A DNA stretch of 64,000 bases, from positions 19,872,365 to 19,936,364 of the forward strand of contig BTRK01000006.1 in the NCBI GenBank assembly GCA_036245805.1, written 5' to 3'. Below are positions 33,260-44,655 of this stretch, piece after piece. The translations under genes were made by a program, and so were the position numbers. Each line of letters begins with the position of its first letter. Position 1 is the stretch's first letter. This DNA is from Pristionchus mayeri. Its lineage: Eukaryota > Nematoda > Chromadorea > Rhabditida > Neodiplogasteridae. The notes under the pieces were generated by a model. It made no database searches, was not told where the DNA came from, and worked only from the letters and a program-made list of their open reading frames with translations.

Positions 33260-33608
33260 AATATTTTTGTTTGGATAGTTTTTTATGTTTACATTAAGAA
33301 AGCAATGATGGTGAAGTGCAAATTTTGAACGTGTTAACATTTTTCTTCGCATACTGCAAATAAAGAAATCAAGAAGTAAAAAATGTATTATTTAGGAACG
33401 CGAAATGCACCTTTAACACAATCGCCGAATGAAGGACCCAAAAAATTAAATTAACATACTTAAAAGTGTTGTGGAGTGATTCTTATTAAATAAATAATCA
33501 TTGCTTTCATCGTGTACAATACATGCATCATGTATAATACACGACACGAAGTAAGGATGAAATCTGTCGAAAATGAATTGATCTAGAAATATTTTTAGAG
33601 TAAATGTA

Positions 33609-34873
33609 TCAGGTTGTAACATAAGTTTTGTCGCGTCCAATCTCTTATGCATTTTAACCTCAGAAATTCTTCGAATTAATTTAATCTCAATTTCGTTATT
33701 CATCATCAGTGAGGGCCTTCGTACTCTTTCTTACGCGCTTTACTTCAGTCCTGTCAAGGCAGTTGAGGAGGCACATTAGTCAGACAAAGTTGTACTGAGA
33801 TAAGGATTAGAAATCATTTTCACGCATCAGCTCTTCTTGAAAAGGATAAATTATGCCGATTTTGTGTGATTTGCGTAAAGTACTACATATGTGCATAATT
33901 TTGAACCACTCACGGATAATGACAAACGAAAATCGTTCTAGAAATGTAGACGAGTTTGTATAATGTGGATGGTTGGTGACGGTCGCGAAAACTTTCGCAA
34001 GCCGAATTTTCTTCTCAGTAGATATCCAGATCCAAATAGTGGTGGAATATAGTTCACCCAAAGTGGTCAGTGTGCAGACAAAGTTTGGGGTAGATTGGGT
34101 TCTGTTGAGATAAGTGGCTCCATTCAGAACGATGATATGTAAATTAAACTACTGAAATCGGCACTTTGTTCATATTCCTACCTCGCACACATGTTCAATA
34201 TCTGAGTTGTTGTGTCCATCCGAACCATAAACCCTTCCCTTACTAGTATCTACTTGGGATAAGTTTGGAAATAAATAGCTTTTGAATGACAATCTTTAAT
34301 TCGAAACACCTAAACTTGCAAATTTTGGTAAAATTGTGAGCGAATTGAATTAATAAAAATTCAAATTTCCCACAAGTGGAGTGTTCTTTCTCTCACTTGT
34401 TTAATGATAAATTATACCTCCATGAGTGGTAATTGAACGCACTTATGTTAGTCACTGTTGTTGCAATTCTGGATTCAGAAGAGTTGGTCAAGTTGGCTAC
34501 GAATCAGCGGCTAACCTTACACTCAGTGAAGTATATCTTTGGTTCCGCTCAACATAGCACCATATCTGGCGTATATTTTGAAAGAGCATTGACGGGGTAT
34601 ATCACCATGCTGTAGAAGTTTGGTTCATTATTCATCTCTGCGAACTAGCACCCGATCAAACGAATTAATAAAATCTGCACCAAATTTAAATCAGTTCATA
34701 TTAATATTTTTCGCATAGCCAGCGTGCGCAGTTCAGCTCTACCCTATGGTTTGAATGTGCATGAACACCCCAAACATATACTAGGAGATCAGGCATTGAT
34801 AATGTTTGAGAAGTATCCTTCATGGAAATATTGTGAACCTCCGAAATGCGACAAAACTTATGTTACAACCTAA
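33609..34873. mobile_element. 1265-bp TA-flanked element, copy 1
   Basis: Termini TCAGGTTGTAACATAAGTTT and its near-complement ending CCTAA are flanked by TA (33607-33608 and 34874-34875). The length and ends are mariner-like. An exact-length inverted copy lies at 56692-57956. The only shared ORF of note is 84 codons (33807-34061 minus: GELYSTTIWIWIS onward), with no transposase motif I can recognise, so it is probably non-autonomous or decayed. Confidence 0.85.
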
Positions 34874-34879
34874 TACAAC

Positions 34880-35100
34880 GTGGATTTACACACGAATATT
34901 GGTAAGTATTGACCGGGATTATAAATTAATTGAATGCATCTGACGTTAATCTCTCCGATCTTGAAGGAATTGTGCCATTCTTGCCTTCTGTTCCATATAA
35001 CCCTGCTCAGTTGAAATTCCTATGTAAAGAGTATAATATACAATTCCCTGAGCTTCAGTATAAATTTGGCATCTTGTATGTGTATCTGTCCTTTTGATCA
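34880..35100 (+). CDS. exon-like fragment of an unknown gene beside the TE
   Basis: Just right of the 1265-bp element, a possible exon end (ACACGAATATTG before GTAAGTATT) is followed after about 60 nt by an open stretch from 34967. It reads GIVPFLPSVPYNPAQLKFLC then KEYNIQFPELQYKFGI. Composition and splice signals look coding, but no complete model can be built and I do not recognise the family. The TE may have landed in or beside this gene. Confidence 0.35.
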
Positions 35101-35431
35101 CGAATGAATCTCCTGAGGTCTTCAGTGAAAACTGAAAATATAATAATATCGATCAATCAAATAACCAATATGCTCACACGTCCGGAAGTGAAGTGAGAAA
35201 GATGAATCTCTTGAAGGGGCTCGTTAAATGAAAAAGTCCATTCGAAAAAGGAGTTAACGGTTTCCAAACCCACCTATAAACAATTGCTTAATAATAAAAT
35301 TGGAAAATATTTTACCTCAATCAGTGGGCAAATATACTCGGCGGGGAAGTTGATTAATTCCAGTTCAAGCCTTTGGAAACCAGAAATCACATGAAGAAAT
35401 TCGCGGGATGGAGTCCATCGATTAGGCTACA

Positions 35432-35704
35432 ATGCAATCATTTACAGTTAAATTTGTTGCAAATATAATACTTGTTCTGTTTATGGACATTTTTAATTTT
35501 GATGTTACATATATTCAAACAAATATTGATAGTAATAAAAAAACTCACAAAAAAATGCAGAAAAGGTTCAACGCGGAAATTAGTGATCTTTGTAGCGAAA
35601 GAAGAGAACTTGACGATAAAATGTTCATTGATGAAATTTTGAACATGTGCATTTACCGTAATTGTCAGGCCCTTAACTTGGAATTTCTCTATCAGGTCGA
35701 GTAG
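35432..35704 (+). CDS. possible small 90-aa protein, unrecognised
   Basis: Unspliced ORF of 90 codons from an ATG. The N-terminus (residues 5-22, TVKFVANIILVLFMDIFN) could be a signal peptide or anchor. The rest is charged, with three cysteines (C54, C75 and C80 by rough count). It stands alone in AT-rich sequence. Repeats on either side make a chance ORF possible. I do not assign a function. Confidence 0.3.
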   Translation: MQSFTVKFVANIILVLFMDIFNFDVTYIQTNIDSNKKTHKKMQKRFNAEISDLCSERRELDDKMFIDEILNMCIYRNCQALNLEFLYQVE

Positions 35705-35849
35705 CCTGAAATACATATACAATGTTGTTTACTTATGGGATACGAAGCTGAATTTAAATGGTATTTTTATGATTTTTGGCTAGCATGTTTATTAAAGAAT
35801 TTCTTTCCGTTGCTCAACAAAGTCAGATATCTATATTATTTATGTATTA

Positions 35850-36546
35850 TAGTCATAGTTGCCCAACACTGGCGGCGAGGTGATTTCATACCATGATGAT
35901 GACCCCCTCCCCCTCCCTCCCTCGTGATGACCCCCTCCCTACTCATGGCGTGCGGACTGAGCCCCTCTAAATGGGGTCATGGTCAAAAATCAATTGGTAG
36001 GTCAAGGCTAGGTACCGTACCCAATCGATTATGCAGTACCCATGTAGCTACCGTAACCCAGTTCCTTGGGTCAGATCCAGTTCCTTGGGTAAAACATTTT
36101 TCTAAAAATGTCATTCAATTTTCTAAAAATCCTAAACCTATCATACAATGAGTAATTAGATATACTGCAGGATAATTGAAAATAATTGTTTGCTCAATTA
36201 TGGATTTTTAGAAAAATGTTTGACCCAAGGAACTGGATCTGACCCAAGGAACTGGGTTACGGTAGCTACATGGGTACTGTATAATCGATTAGGTACGGTA
36301 CCAGGACTTTTCAAAAATAAAGTTAGTTTGCGATAATCGGGATTACGGTAGTGGTATACGGTATCTGTGGGTACTGTACTATCGATTGGGTACGGTACCT
36401 AGTCTTGACCTACCGTTGACCTATCAATTGATTTTTTCACTATGACCCCTACTCATGGAGTGGCCTATTTAGAGGGGCGCAGCCCGCACACCATGAGTAG
36501 GGGGTCATGGGGGTCGCCGCCGGCGTGGGCAACTATGATTATAGTT
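35850..36546. mobile_element. ~690-bp MITE with nested inverted repeats
   Basis: CATAGTTGCCCA near 35855 is mirrored by TGGGCAACTATG near 36527. Inside are further mirrored blocks: GACCCCCTACTCATGG, AGGTACCGTACCCAATCGAT and CCAGTTCCTTGGGTCAGATC. No coding content. Confidence 0.8.
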
Positions 36547-37000
36547 TACAGAGAATTTTCACCAAATTATAAGAGCAGTTCTCACATCTCCTGACTATCC
36601 ACTGTGATTTTGTGTAAATGAACGTCGTCAGGCATTTTCCCCTCGAATGCCGACAATAATTTACCCACGAAAGAGTTATCAATATGAATCTGAAAATAAT
36701 CATTTAAGATACCATGGGAAATATCGCATGCAATTGCGAACTGTTTTTATAATATAACATATAATGGAACTTATAATTAAAGCGGAAATATAAATATATT
36801 GACAAACATTAAATATGACGAGATTGTCCGAAACGTGCTTAGCACGAAATTCTTTAATGGCATTGAACACCCTGTGTGGGACTTCATCGGATGTAAGCAT
36901 ATCAGTATTGCCCTGTGTACCCTGCGAAATATTACTTTCGATATTCTCTATAACAAAACTAAGATAAAAATCACATCTCTCCAGTCCCAGTATCCACATT

Positions 37001-37448
37001 CTAATTTCTATCTGCTCTCCTTGCCATCCTTCGATATCCGAAGGAGAAGCGAGTCTTTCTCGCGCCATTCCCCATCAGCGCATACGAAAAAACCTTCTTT
37101 TTGCTCAACATTGTAATTTAACAAATAATTCGAAAAGTTTTACCTAATGTAGTCGAGTTAGGATAAGACTACCTGTTCAATTATGAAATAGGAAATTTCA
37201 TGCTTCGGCTTTATCCATCCTTCGAAACGGGTCAAGAAGTACATTTTCTGACTCACGCACTCCATAATTTCCAAATTGTCTCTTAAAGAATAACAATACA
37301 CATATTGGTTATGAATTCACCGAACTCACCGATCGATATGGGAGAGAATGGAGAAGAGGCAATCGTCAGGGAGAGAAGAGAAAATATCCTGAGAGAATCT
37401 GATCAAAACAAGAAACGCGTGGAAATTCTGCACCTTATCATTCAGCAT
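37001..37448 (-). pseudogene. F-box protein gene, 5' exons, probably broken
   Basis: Exon 1 (37330-37448) ends in FSSLPDDCLFSILSHIDR. It joins over a 48-nt intron to exon 2 (37173-37281), which continues DNLEIMECVSQKMYFLTR. Together these make an F-box (LP.D....I......DL....VS), the segment that binds SKP1 in ubiquitin ligases. A third exon from about 37103 reads QKEGFFVCADGEWREKDSLL, then hits TAG. The protein-like text continues in another frame to about 36810 (LGLERCDFYLSFVIENIES and VFNAIKEFRAKHVSDNLVIF), which suggests a frameshift or a missed intron. F-box genes are greatly expanded in nematodes. A fully intact model could not be built. Confidence 0.55.
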
Positions 37449-38069
37449 CGGAGAGTTCTTGAAAAGTAAGGGGGAAGTGGAATTCATTGCAATTGTACTC
37501 AACTGACGAATTATGGAACGACCTTGCCATATAAATGCAAGCTCCCACCCAGATTGTTGAATAATAGGGAGACGGCGTGGGTGCAAATGTATTGAGTGCC
37601 AGAAAAACGCGCGAGAGAACGCGATGATGCGAGAATGCCCGCGTACTGCGATGCAGAAGAGGAATCGCCAGAGGGAGAACTGTGTTCTTGTTCAGAAGTA
37701 ATGAATGTGTGTTGCTTTTGTACGCCAACACTGTAAACTGGTAACGATAATTGCCACAATCCTTCTTATCACAACCACAATAAAGATTGCACACTGTGGC
37801 AGTAGAATGAATCTAATGATTGATGTATGGATAATTTTTGAATCACTATATTTGAACGACTGTGGGTATGAATTGACGCTTTATTTCTCGGATTCAGAAC
37901 AAAGACCGGCTAGGTGTAACATGAAATAAGTTCTTTAAAATATTTGTGTATTTTTCTTGTTGCGATCAGATCATGTGCTAAATATTTTATAATTGTCAAA
38001 TGATGTAATAAATTTGCAATTGCTTAAACACATGCGTAGGAAATGTTTTATCCTTCGAACTCGCCATCA

Positions 38070-38378
38070 TCAATGGCAGCGCTCCCTGTTGGCGCAGCTC
38101 TTGCAGCACAGTCCAATGGCCACTGCTCGTTTGCAAACTCTATCTGAGACGATAGATCTGCACGTCTGGATATCTGGATCATCCGAACAGTCGTATGGTT
38201 TGCATGGTTCGAGAGGATTGAATTGAGAGAATAGATCTTCACTTGTGGGAATAGCTGTGGTGGAGGGAACGGTGGCGTCTGCAAAGATGTGTGAAGCGGA
38301 GGAAGGATAATAGTGCGTACCAGTCATGGCCCTCGCAGCTCCAAAGAGTGCACATAAAATTACGAGAAGGAATCTCAT
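38070..38378 (-). CDS. ShKT-like secreted peptide 1
   Basis: Exon 1 (38321-38378, 58 nt) encodes the signal peptide MRFLLVILCALFGAARA. A 42-nt intron (38279-38320) separates it from exon 2 (38070-38278). The intron length is a multiple of three, so an unspliced reading also stays open, but the shared 58-nt exon in the cluster favours splicing (88 aa). The C-terminal domain has CKPYDC, QTC, RVC, LCCKSC and a final C, as in ShKT/SXC modules of nematode secreted and surface proteins. Its nearest relative is the next gene upstream. Expression is probably driven by the TATA plus TGATTCA unit at 38411-38436. Confidence 0.8.
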   Translation of the reverse strand: MRFLLVILCALFGAARAMTGTHYYPSSASHIFADATVPSTTAIPTSEDLFSQFNPLEPCKPYDCSDDPDIQTCRSIVSDRVCKRAVAIGLCCKSCANRERCH

Positions 38379-38410
38379 AATGGGACAAGGAATGAGCGCC
38401 CAACACTCTG

Positions 38411-38436
38411 TTTTATTCCCATTTTGTTGTGAATCA
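38411..38436 (-). promoter_or_regulatory. core promoter of ShKT-like peptide 1
   Basis: AATAAAA (complement of 38411-38417) takes the TATA position. TGATTCA (38430-38436) lies 12 bp upstream of it. Confidence 0.5.
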
Positions 38437-38751
38437 CTATTTGGACGAATAATATGTGGAGTTAGAATGTTGTTGTTGTCTGCACAAATATCGGTGTTGA
38501 ATTGATTCGCTGTGTTTGACCATGAATCCGAGTGATTAAAAAAAAGATTTTGGAGTCGGCATGAGAAGAGGAAGAAGAAATAAGGAAATGTAGCATATGT
38601 AATACAAAGAGCACTGACTTCGAATTGATGATTGACATACTTCGAATTGACATAAATTTTGTCTTCTCAATATCTACTTTGCTGTGATCGTAAAATCTTG
38701 AACATCACGAGCAAAAAATGTTCAAATCGTTTATCATTCCATGTATCACAC

Positions 38752-39052
38752 TCAGTGACAGTGTTCCGGGTTGGCGCAGCTCTTGCAGCACATTCCGACC
38801 TTGACAACCCCACTGCACAACTTTTTCTCCACGATATCACGGCAGAAATGTTCACTGGGATCCTCAGAGCAGTCATCCGGTTTGCAAGGCTCCAGCTTGT
38901 TGGATGGGAAGATTTCCTCGATCGAGGGTGAAGAAGAGGGGATGGTTTCACCTGAAGTGCACTTTGAAATGAGGAAGATAGAATATGCAAATACCATGGT
39001 TGCAACTCGCAGCAAAGGCAATAGTACACAGAAGGAGCAGGAGGAATCTCAT
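38752..39052 (-). CDS. ShKT-like secreted peptide 2
   Basis: Exon 1 (38995-39052, 58 nt) encodes MRFLLLLLCTIAFAASCNH. A 43-nt intron (GTATTT donor, CTTCAG acceptor) joins exon 2 (38752-38951) in phase 1, giving 85 aa. The mature region is Ser/Pro/Glu-rich, then CKPDDC, FC, KLC, MCCKSC, EHC. The LEPCKP-DC and CCKSCAN blocks are shared with peptide 1, so the two are a recent tandem duplicate. It is secreted; the target is unknown. Confidence 0.85.
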
Positions 39053-39098
39053 ATTTGGAGGGTAGAAGGTTGAAGATGGGGAATGCATCCATCGTTGC

Positions 39099-39125
39099 AT
39101 TTTTATACCGAATGTAATTGAGTCA
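39099..39125 (-). promoter_or_regulatory. core promoter of ShKT-like peptide 2
   Basis: GGTATAAAAA (complement of about 39099-39108) is 47 bp above the ATG. TGACTCA (39119-39125), an AP-1-type site, is about 11 bp further upstream. Confidence 0.6.
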
Positions 39126-39569
39126 CAGGAAGAGCGACTCACTGTTTGTTTTGATGAGCATGTTTATGGTTATTTTCAGCACTGAATCACAATCGCCGTT
39201 TTGAAAAATTATGTGTTGCTGCCTAATATCTTCTTGTGATTAGCCAAATAGAAGGGTCGGTCTTTCAAAAAAACCCTCATTCTTAATTTCATACGTGTAT
39301 ACCACGCACTATCGCCATTGATTCAATATTTTCAAATTACTCATTATGATGAGATCTCCTGAGACGTGAGAAATGAGAGGGAGAGAGTAGATGACGTGCA
39401 CCACTAATTCTCGACACGAATGACTCCTTTGCCGATTTGTTTTGCAAAAAATGCGAATCGGCAGAAATACTGGTATCATCAGATGCGGCCTTGACAGTTG
39501 AGGAAGACTGGGAATCTAGAATATTGAATTGAAGAACTGATTGAAAATAAAGATGCATAGGAAGAGTGC

Positions 39570-41765
39570 ATTAGATGTCAGAGAGAAGAGAAAGCAAGAA
39601 ATAAAATGAAAGACATCCAGTGAAGAAGAAGAAAGTGATTGAAATTTCCAGATGAGATCGTGCATTATGCGAAGATCATTTATGAGAGAAAAATTACAAT
39701 TGAGCATAAGAGAGACTATCTGAGAGAACCGAGCAATATCACCCATAGGCCGTACAACGAAAAATAAAGTAATGATTTTAAGATCTCCATAGGAGTAACT
39801 TTTCACCTAGAGTTCGAAAATCTACCTTAGAAAGCCGTATCTCTGACCCCTCATTTCCTGTTTCACGCCTCAATGGCGAGGTCAGTTTTTGTAAATCGTG
39901 AACGGCTACTCCAAACCTCCTACATGTATAGTGATTCTGATAGATCTCGATGAGATAAGCATTTTTACTGTTGGAATTGAAAAGCTAGCTCATCTGTGAA
40001 AAAATATGGCAAAAATTATGAAAAAAATTATGAACAAATTGACGCCCTGAAAAATTTTCCGGTAAAAGGTATCAAATAAACTTTTTCATTCGATTCCTCG
40101 TTCAAAATTACCCCTAGGTGCAAAATTTCGTTTTGATCGGCGTGAACATATGCACTGATTTTAATCTCCGAACAGTGAAGAATTATTGATTTTAGCATCT
40201 TCGGAGCGACGAAATTTTCTGAAATGCTGTAATTGGCCCTCAGAATGATTTATAATTTCCAAATAACTTCTGTTGTGAATATTAAAATGCTTTTGAGCGC
40301 ATCGAAACTTATAATTTTGTCACTACGTTCATGCAAAATGACCAAAAGTTTAAAATTTCCAAATTGGAAAAACTGCTTCAATTTATGCGTGTATCACCTT
40401 TAAACGTTGTAAAACACTCGCAAATAATGAAATAAAGTTGTGAGGTACCAGGTTAATGGTAGTTATGGTCAAAGTAAAAAAATGGGTTTTTATTGTTGCA
40501 TTGAGGATGTTGACTTTTCGAAACATCCCAAATGTTACTCTGCTGTTTATTCATGTTCGCTAACTTTATCTTGTCCCTTTAAAAATATAATTTAAGATCA
40601 TTTATGGATGTTGCATGTAAGCGCGCATCCGAAAACTACGCATTAGAGATCTGGTTCGGAGACCTAACTGACCATTTTTACGCAGGCCACTATTGAGAAC
40701 GACTCTCCCAAAGGTCAGTATAGAACACAAAATTGGTTGAAGACAATACTATCAATATCTTAACAAGTAGAAATAAGCATCCGAGCGACCATTCGGATGT
40801 TTCGGAAAGTGCAGAATCATCGACATCCTCAAGGCAACATGAAAAAATCCATTTTTTTTAATTTGGCCAGAAATACAGTTAACCTGGTACCCCACAACCG
40901 TATTTAATTATCTTCGAGTGTTTTACAACGCTACGAGGTGATACAAGCATAAATGGAAGCAGTTTTTCCAATTTAAAAATGTTGACCTGTTGGTCATTTT
41001 GCATGATCGTAGTGACAAAATTATAAGTTGTTATGCGCTCAAAGGCATTTTAATATTCACAACAGAAGTTATTTGAAATTATAAATCATTCTGAGGGCCA
41101 ATTACAGCATTTCAGAAAATTTTGTCGTTCCGAAGATGCTAAAATCAATGATTCTTCACTGTTCAGAGATTAAAATCAGTGCATACGTTCACGCCGATCA
41201 AAACGAAATTTTGCACCTAGAGGTAATTTTGAACGAGGAATCGAATGGAAAAGTTTATTTTGTACCTTTTACAAGAAAATTTTTCAGGGCGTCAATTTAT
41301 TCATAATTTTTTTCATAATATTTGCCATATTTTTTTCACAGATGAGCTAGCTTTTCAATTCCAACAGTAAAAATGCTTATCTCATCGAGATCTATCAGAA
41401 TCACTATACATGTAGGAGGTTTGGAGTAGCCGTTCACGATTTACAAAAACTGACCTCGCCATTGAGGCGTGAAACAGGAAATGAGGGGTCAGAGATACGG
41501 CTTTCTAAGGTAGATTTTCGAACTCTAGGTGAAAAGTTACTCCTATGGAGATCTTAAAATCATTACTTTATTTTTCGTTGTACGGCCTATGGGTGATATT
41601 GCTCGGTTCTCTCAGATAGTCTCTCTTATGCTCAATTGTAATTTTTCTCTCATAAATGATCTTCGCATAATGCACGATCTCATCTGGAAATTTCAATCAC
41701 TTTCTTCTTCTTCACTGGATGTCTTTCATTTTATTTCTTGCTTTCTCTTCTCTCTGACATCTAAT
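39570..41765. mobile_element. 2.2-kb palindrome inside the intron
   Basis: Positions pair to a sum of 81335, from CATTAGATGTCAGAG at 39570 to its complement ending at 41765. Arms are about 975 bp with few differences, around a roughly 245-bp unpaired centre (about 40545-40790). The mirrored ORF of 80-95 codons (MKSYSYGDLK onward) near each outer end is probably incidental. No target duplication is evident. Confidence 0.88.
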
Positions 41766-41894
41766 GAAGCGTGGTGTGGATAGGGAGTAGAGTCGACGTT
41801 TCTGTATGTGCTATCAGTGATGAGGATCAGAGTCTAGTTAAATTGTGAAAGCAGTCACAAACCGAGCTTGCAACTCGCAGCGACGACAAAAGAG

Positions 41895-42435
41895 GGGGGG
41901 GGTGTCAAAGGAGCAACGGTCAAAAGAGCAACGGGGTGCCATTCGCTGGAGATTCGAGCTAGCCACTTGGTAGTTGGTTCATTGTAACCAGTATGTGCTA
42001 CCCCACATTTACATATATAATTCTTGTCGCCAGGCTTTCATGAGTTTCACTCCATATCCATGAATGGTCCAAAATTGCGAATTTGAATAAAAAATCATGA
42101 TTAGATAAACAGCCAATGTCGTGACTAATCGATATTCTAGTACTCCAGTGACTACTTTAGCCAAGTAACTTGAGTATGGATTGGTTACTATATTTGGTGT
42201 TTATCTAACCATGATTTTCCACTCAAATTCGCAATTTTGGACCATGAACCCCTATTCATGGATATGGAGTGAAACTCATGATCGCCTGGTGACAAGATTT
42301 ATATATGTAAATGTGGGGTAGCACATATTGGTTACAATGCACCAACTCCCAAGTGGCTAGCTCGAATCTCCAGCGAATGGCTTAGGCTTAGGCTTCTTCT
42401 TTTGACCGTTGCTCTTTTGACACCCCCCCCCCCCC
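41895..42435. mobile_element. 541-bp MULE-like MITE in a signal-peptide exon
   Basis: Ends GGGGGGTGTCAAAAGAGCAA and its complement (left copy has AAAGGAG) resemble the MULE terminus GGGGGGTGACAAAACGGCAA at 21026. CAAAAGAG (41887-41894 and 42436-42443) is duplicated; the G-run makes 8 or 9 bp ambiguous. The arms pair over about 230 bp. No coding content. Confidence 0.8.
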
Positions 42436-42513
42436 CAAAAGAGCACGGAAGGACAAGGAGAAGTCTCATCGTTGAGGAAGGCGAAGAGGGTAAAGAGAGT
42501 GTAATGAGCTCCA

Positions 42514-42538
42514 CTTTATACAGAGTTTGATTGAATCA
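42514..42538 (-). promoter_or_regulatory. core promoter of the 42469 gene
   Basis: TATAAAG (complement of 42514-42520) is 45 bp above the ATG, and TGATTCA (42532-42538) is 11 bp beyond. 42540-43090 otherwise holds upstream sequence with further GATTCA motifs and no gene. Confidence 0.55.
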
Positions 42539-43094
42539 CGGCAGAAACAATTCACGTTGTTTATTTTCTCGTACGCGTTGTTTTTTATTTCAATGGTGAG
42601 TTTCTACATTGATTCATTACATCGCATACATTGATTCAGCATTTGACCATGAATGTACTATCCGAATAACGATTAGCATCGTTTGAATCATTCGAAGGGA
42701 GAAAATCACGTTTTCATGCTCCGTTCACAAGCTTATTGATGCTGACATTAGAGTAAGATCGAGAAACGAGGAAATTGCGGGGTGGTCTAACCCAAGAATT
42801 ACTGCTCCAAAGTATCAGGTGACTTTCAGCCGTTCTCACCAAAAAGCAGACAAGACGAGGCGATGGGTGGCAGCGATTTCGCACTTCTGAAGTACGAAAC
42901 AGCGCTCATTGTGTGAGTTAGCGATGAAATTACGCGATTCTCTCCATTTCGCGAAATTCATATTAAGCTGGTGGGAAGATGGATGCAATTACGAGAGTCG
43001 ATGACATATTTCGACCAATAGTGACTGTTATTTCACGTTTCTCTAATATTGTCACGGATTTAAATATTAAATATTTCTTAGATACGTCAGAGTG

Positions 43095-44655
43095 ATGGAA
43101 GGTCTCAACCTCGTTCTCTTTCTCCTCATCATTTATACCATTCACGTAACTTTATTTTTTTGCGTGGATAATGTTCTAAGGTTTCAGTCCATCCCGGTTC
43201 CTTCACTGGGAGCGTACAAGTACTGCTTGTACCAGATCCTTTTCTGGCCCTTCATCTCCCATTTATGTACCATATTCGTGCCCGTTTTCACGGTGCCCAT
43301 TATCGGTGAGACGAGTTCATGATTTTTCTTCTGCTTTCCTTACGAAAGTGAGCATGTGAAGAAGATAACCATACCTTTTTTTTTAAATTTAGCGGCAATT
43401 AGTCGCCAATTTCGGTCAAATATTTTGAAGGTGCATACCACTACTACGATTTTACCGATAGCCCAGCCACTGTACACAGTTTAATGGTGAGCTCTCTCTT
43501 GAACTTAACACAGTCATTTATCGCCACAGTGTGTCTGGATTGCGATGGTCGGCTTCGATCTGTCGTCGATTCTGGATGGATTCAAGTACCGTCTTCGGGT
43601 ACTTTTGCTCACCTTCCACCCAAGGCTCGCCAATGGATATTTATGGGTATGCTTCATTAATTCGATAACAGAGCAACACTGAAGTCATCAATTTTCAGAT
43701 TGGAGTGAGCATTTTCACCAAGATTTTGGTGGTAGCATTCATCTGCGTGTGGATTGTCCCTATCGGAGAGTACTTGAAGAGAGATGAGATGAGAAGTTAT
43801 CTGATTCAAGTGAGATAACGTTGACTGAAAATACGGGATCAATCCATAGAAGAAGTACCGTAACCACGAATGCAGTGTCTTCTCATTGCAGCGGTTTCCC
43901 AAAGCTGTGCCGACGTTTGACGCACACAAAACTTTCGTTGTCTATGACTTCAAGCGAATCCCAGGTTGTTTATTATTCGTGGGGCTAAATAATCTATAAA
44001 TCGAAGGTCTCTCAAACATAATGGTTATTCTCGCTGCCATGTCCGGCTTTCTAATATTTTATGGAGGATCAATTATTACAGCCATAGCTATGTGAGTTAT
44101 TAGATTTGTTCTTCAATCGCCGTGCAAATAATTACAGGCTACTTTATCGACAAAGGGACCAAATGAGCTGTGCCACACGGCAATTACAGATTAAATTCGT
44201 TAGAAAACTGAGCATACAAGTTTGAAGTTTTTAATTGAATAAAGTGAGAACATTTGATTTCCAGGGCGCAGTTCCCTCTCTCGTGCTTCTCTGTCCTCTC
44301 TCTGCGCTCGCATTGCTCATGTGGCTACAAGTCAAACTCAGCTCGAATTGTGAGATATCAACACTGTGCAATTAAGGATTTTTGACGATACATGAGAGTA
44401 AGATAACAGATAAATGGCAATTGCTTAACGATGGAAACGAAATTTATCCACACCTTTTTTAAATGAAAACGCGTGACTTTCAGGCTAAAAAAATTGATGA
44501 ACATTTCTCCATCTTATCATATTATTTCAGGGGCGGGTTATGCAGTTGTCATGCTTCTCAGTATGCACGCACCGCTCACCTCGTTTATGATGATTGTTCT
44601 ACATGGTGTATATCGGGAGGTCCCAGCTTTATTTTTGCAACATATTCAAACATGA
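43095..44655 (+). CDS. seven-transmembrane chemoreceptor, SRH-like (gene 1)
   Basis: Nine exons: 43095-43305, 43431-43486, 43530-43646, 43699-43809, 43892-43964, 44007-44091, 44138-44219, 44265-44349, 44531-44655. Phases agree throughout. Hydrophobic segments: LNLVLFLLIIYTIHV (TM1), YQILFWPFISHLCTIFVPVF (TM2), WIAMVGFDLSSIL, FTKILVVAFICVWIVPI, MVILAAMSGFLIFYGGSI, VPSLVLLCPLSALALLMW, and YAVVMLLSMHAPLTSFMMIV with a terminal YREV. The final P..SL..L.P block and HAPLTS...YR tail resemble the SRH/SRI receptor group; the exact family is tentative. It would sit in the membrane of chemosensory neurons. Exons 2-8 have the same lengths as the convergent paralogue at 45278-46950. Confidence 0.8.

Larger units (their letters stand above)
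39337..42469 (-). pseudogene. secreted peptide gene of the same cluster, exon 1 split by a MITE
   Basis: Exon 1 starts at 42469 (MRLLLVLPCSF) and is interrupted after ten codons by a 541-bp element. Beyond it, VVAASCKL completes a 58-nt exon ending at 41863 (GTTTGT donor). A long intron holds a 2.2-kb palindrome. Exon 2 (39337-39515, acceptor TATTCTAG) continues in phase 1 and ends RSHHNE, stop. Without the MITE the frame would be 78 codons. The mature part is Ser-rich and lacks the ShKT cysteines, so it is a divergent or degenerate member. The MITE puts a poly-G run and early stops into the signal peptide, so this copy should be inactive. Confidence 0.6.

Noticed and set aside
33609..34873. 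Mariner transposase in the 1265-bp element
   Set aside because: Ends and TA target fit, but no catalytic motif could be read in any frame.
35432..35704. Insulin-like peptide
   Set aside because: Three cysteines near the C-terminus are suggestive, but A/B-chain spacing is not met; kept only as an unrecognised ORF.
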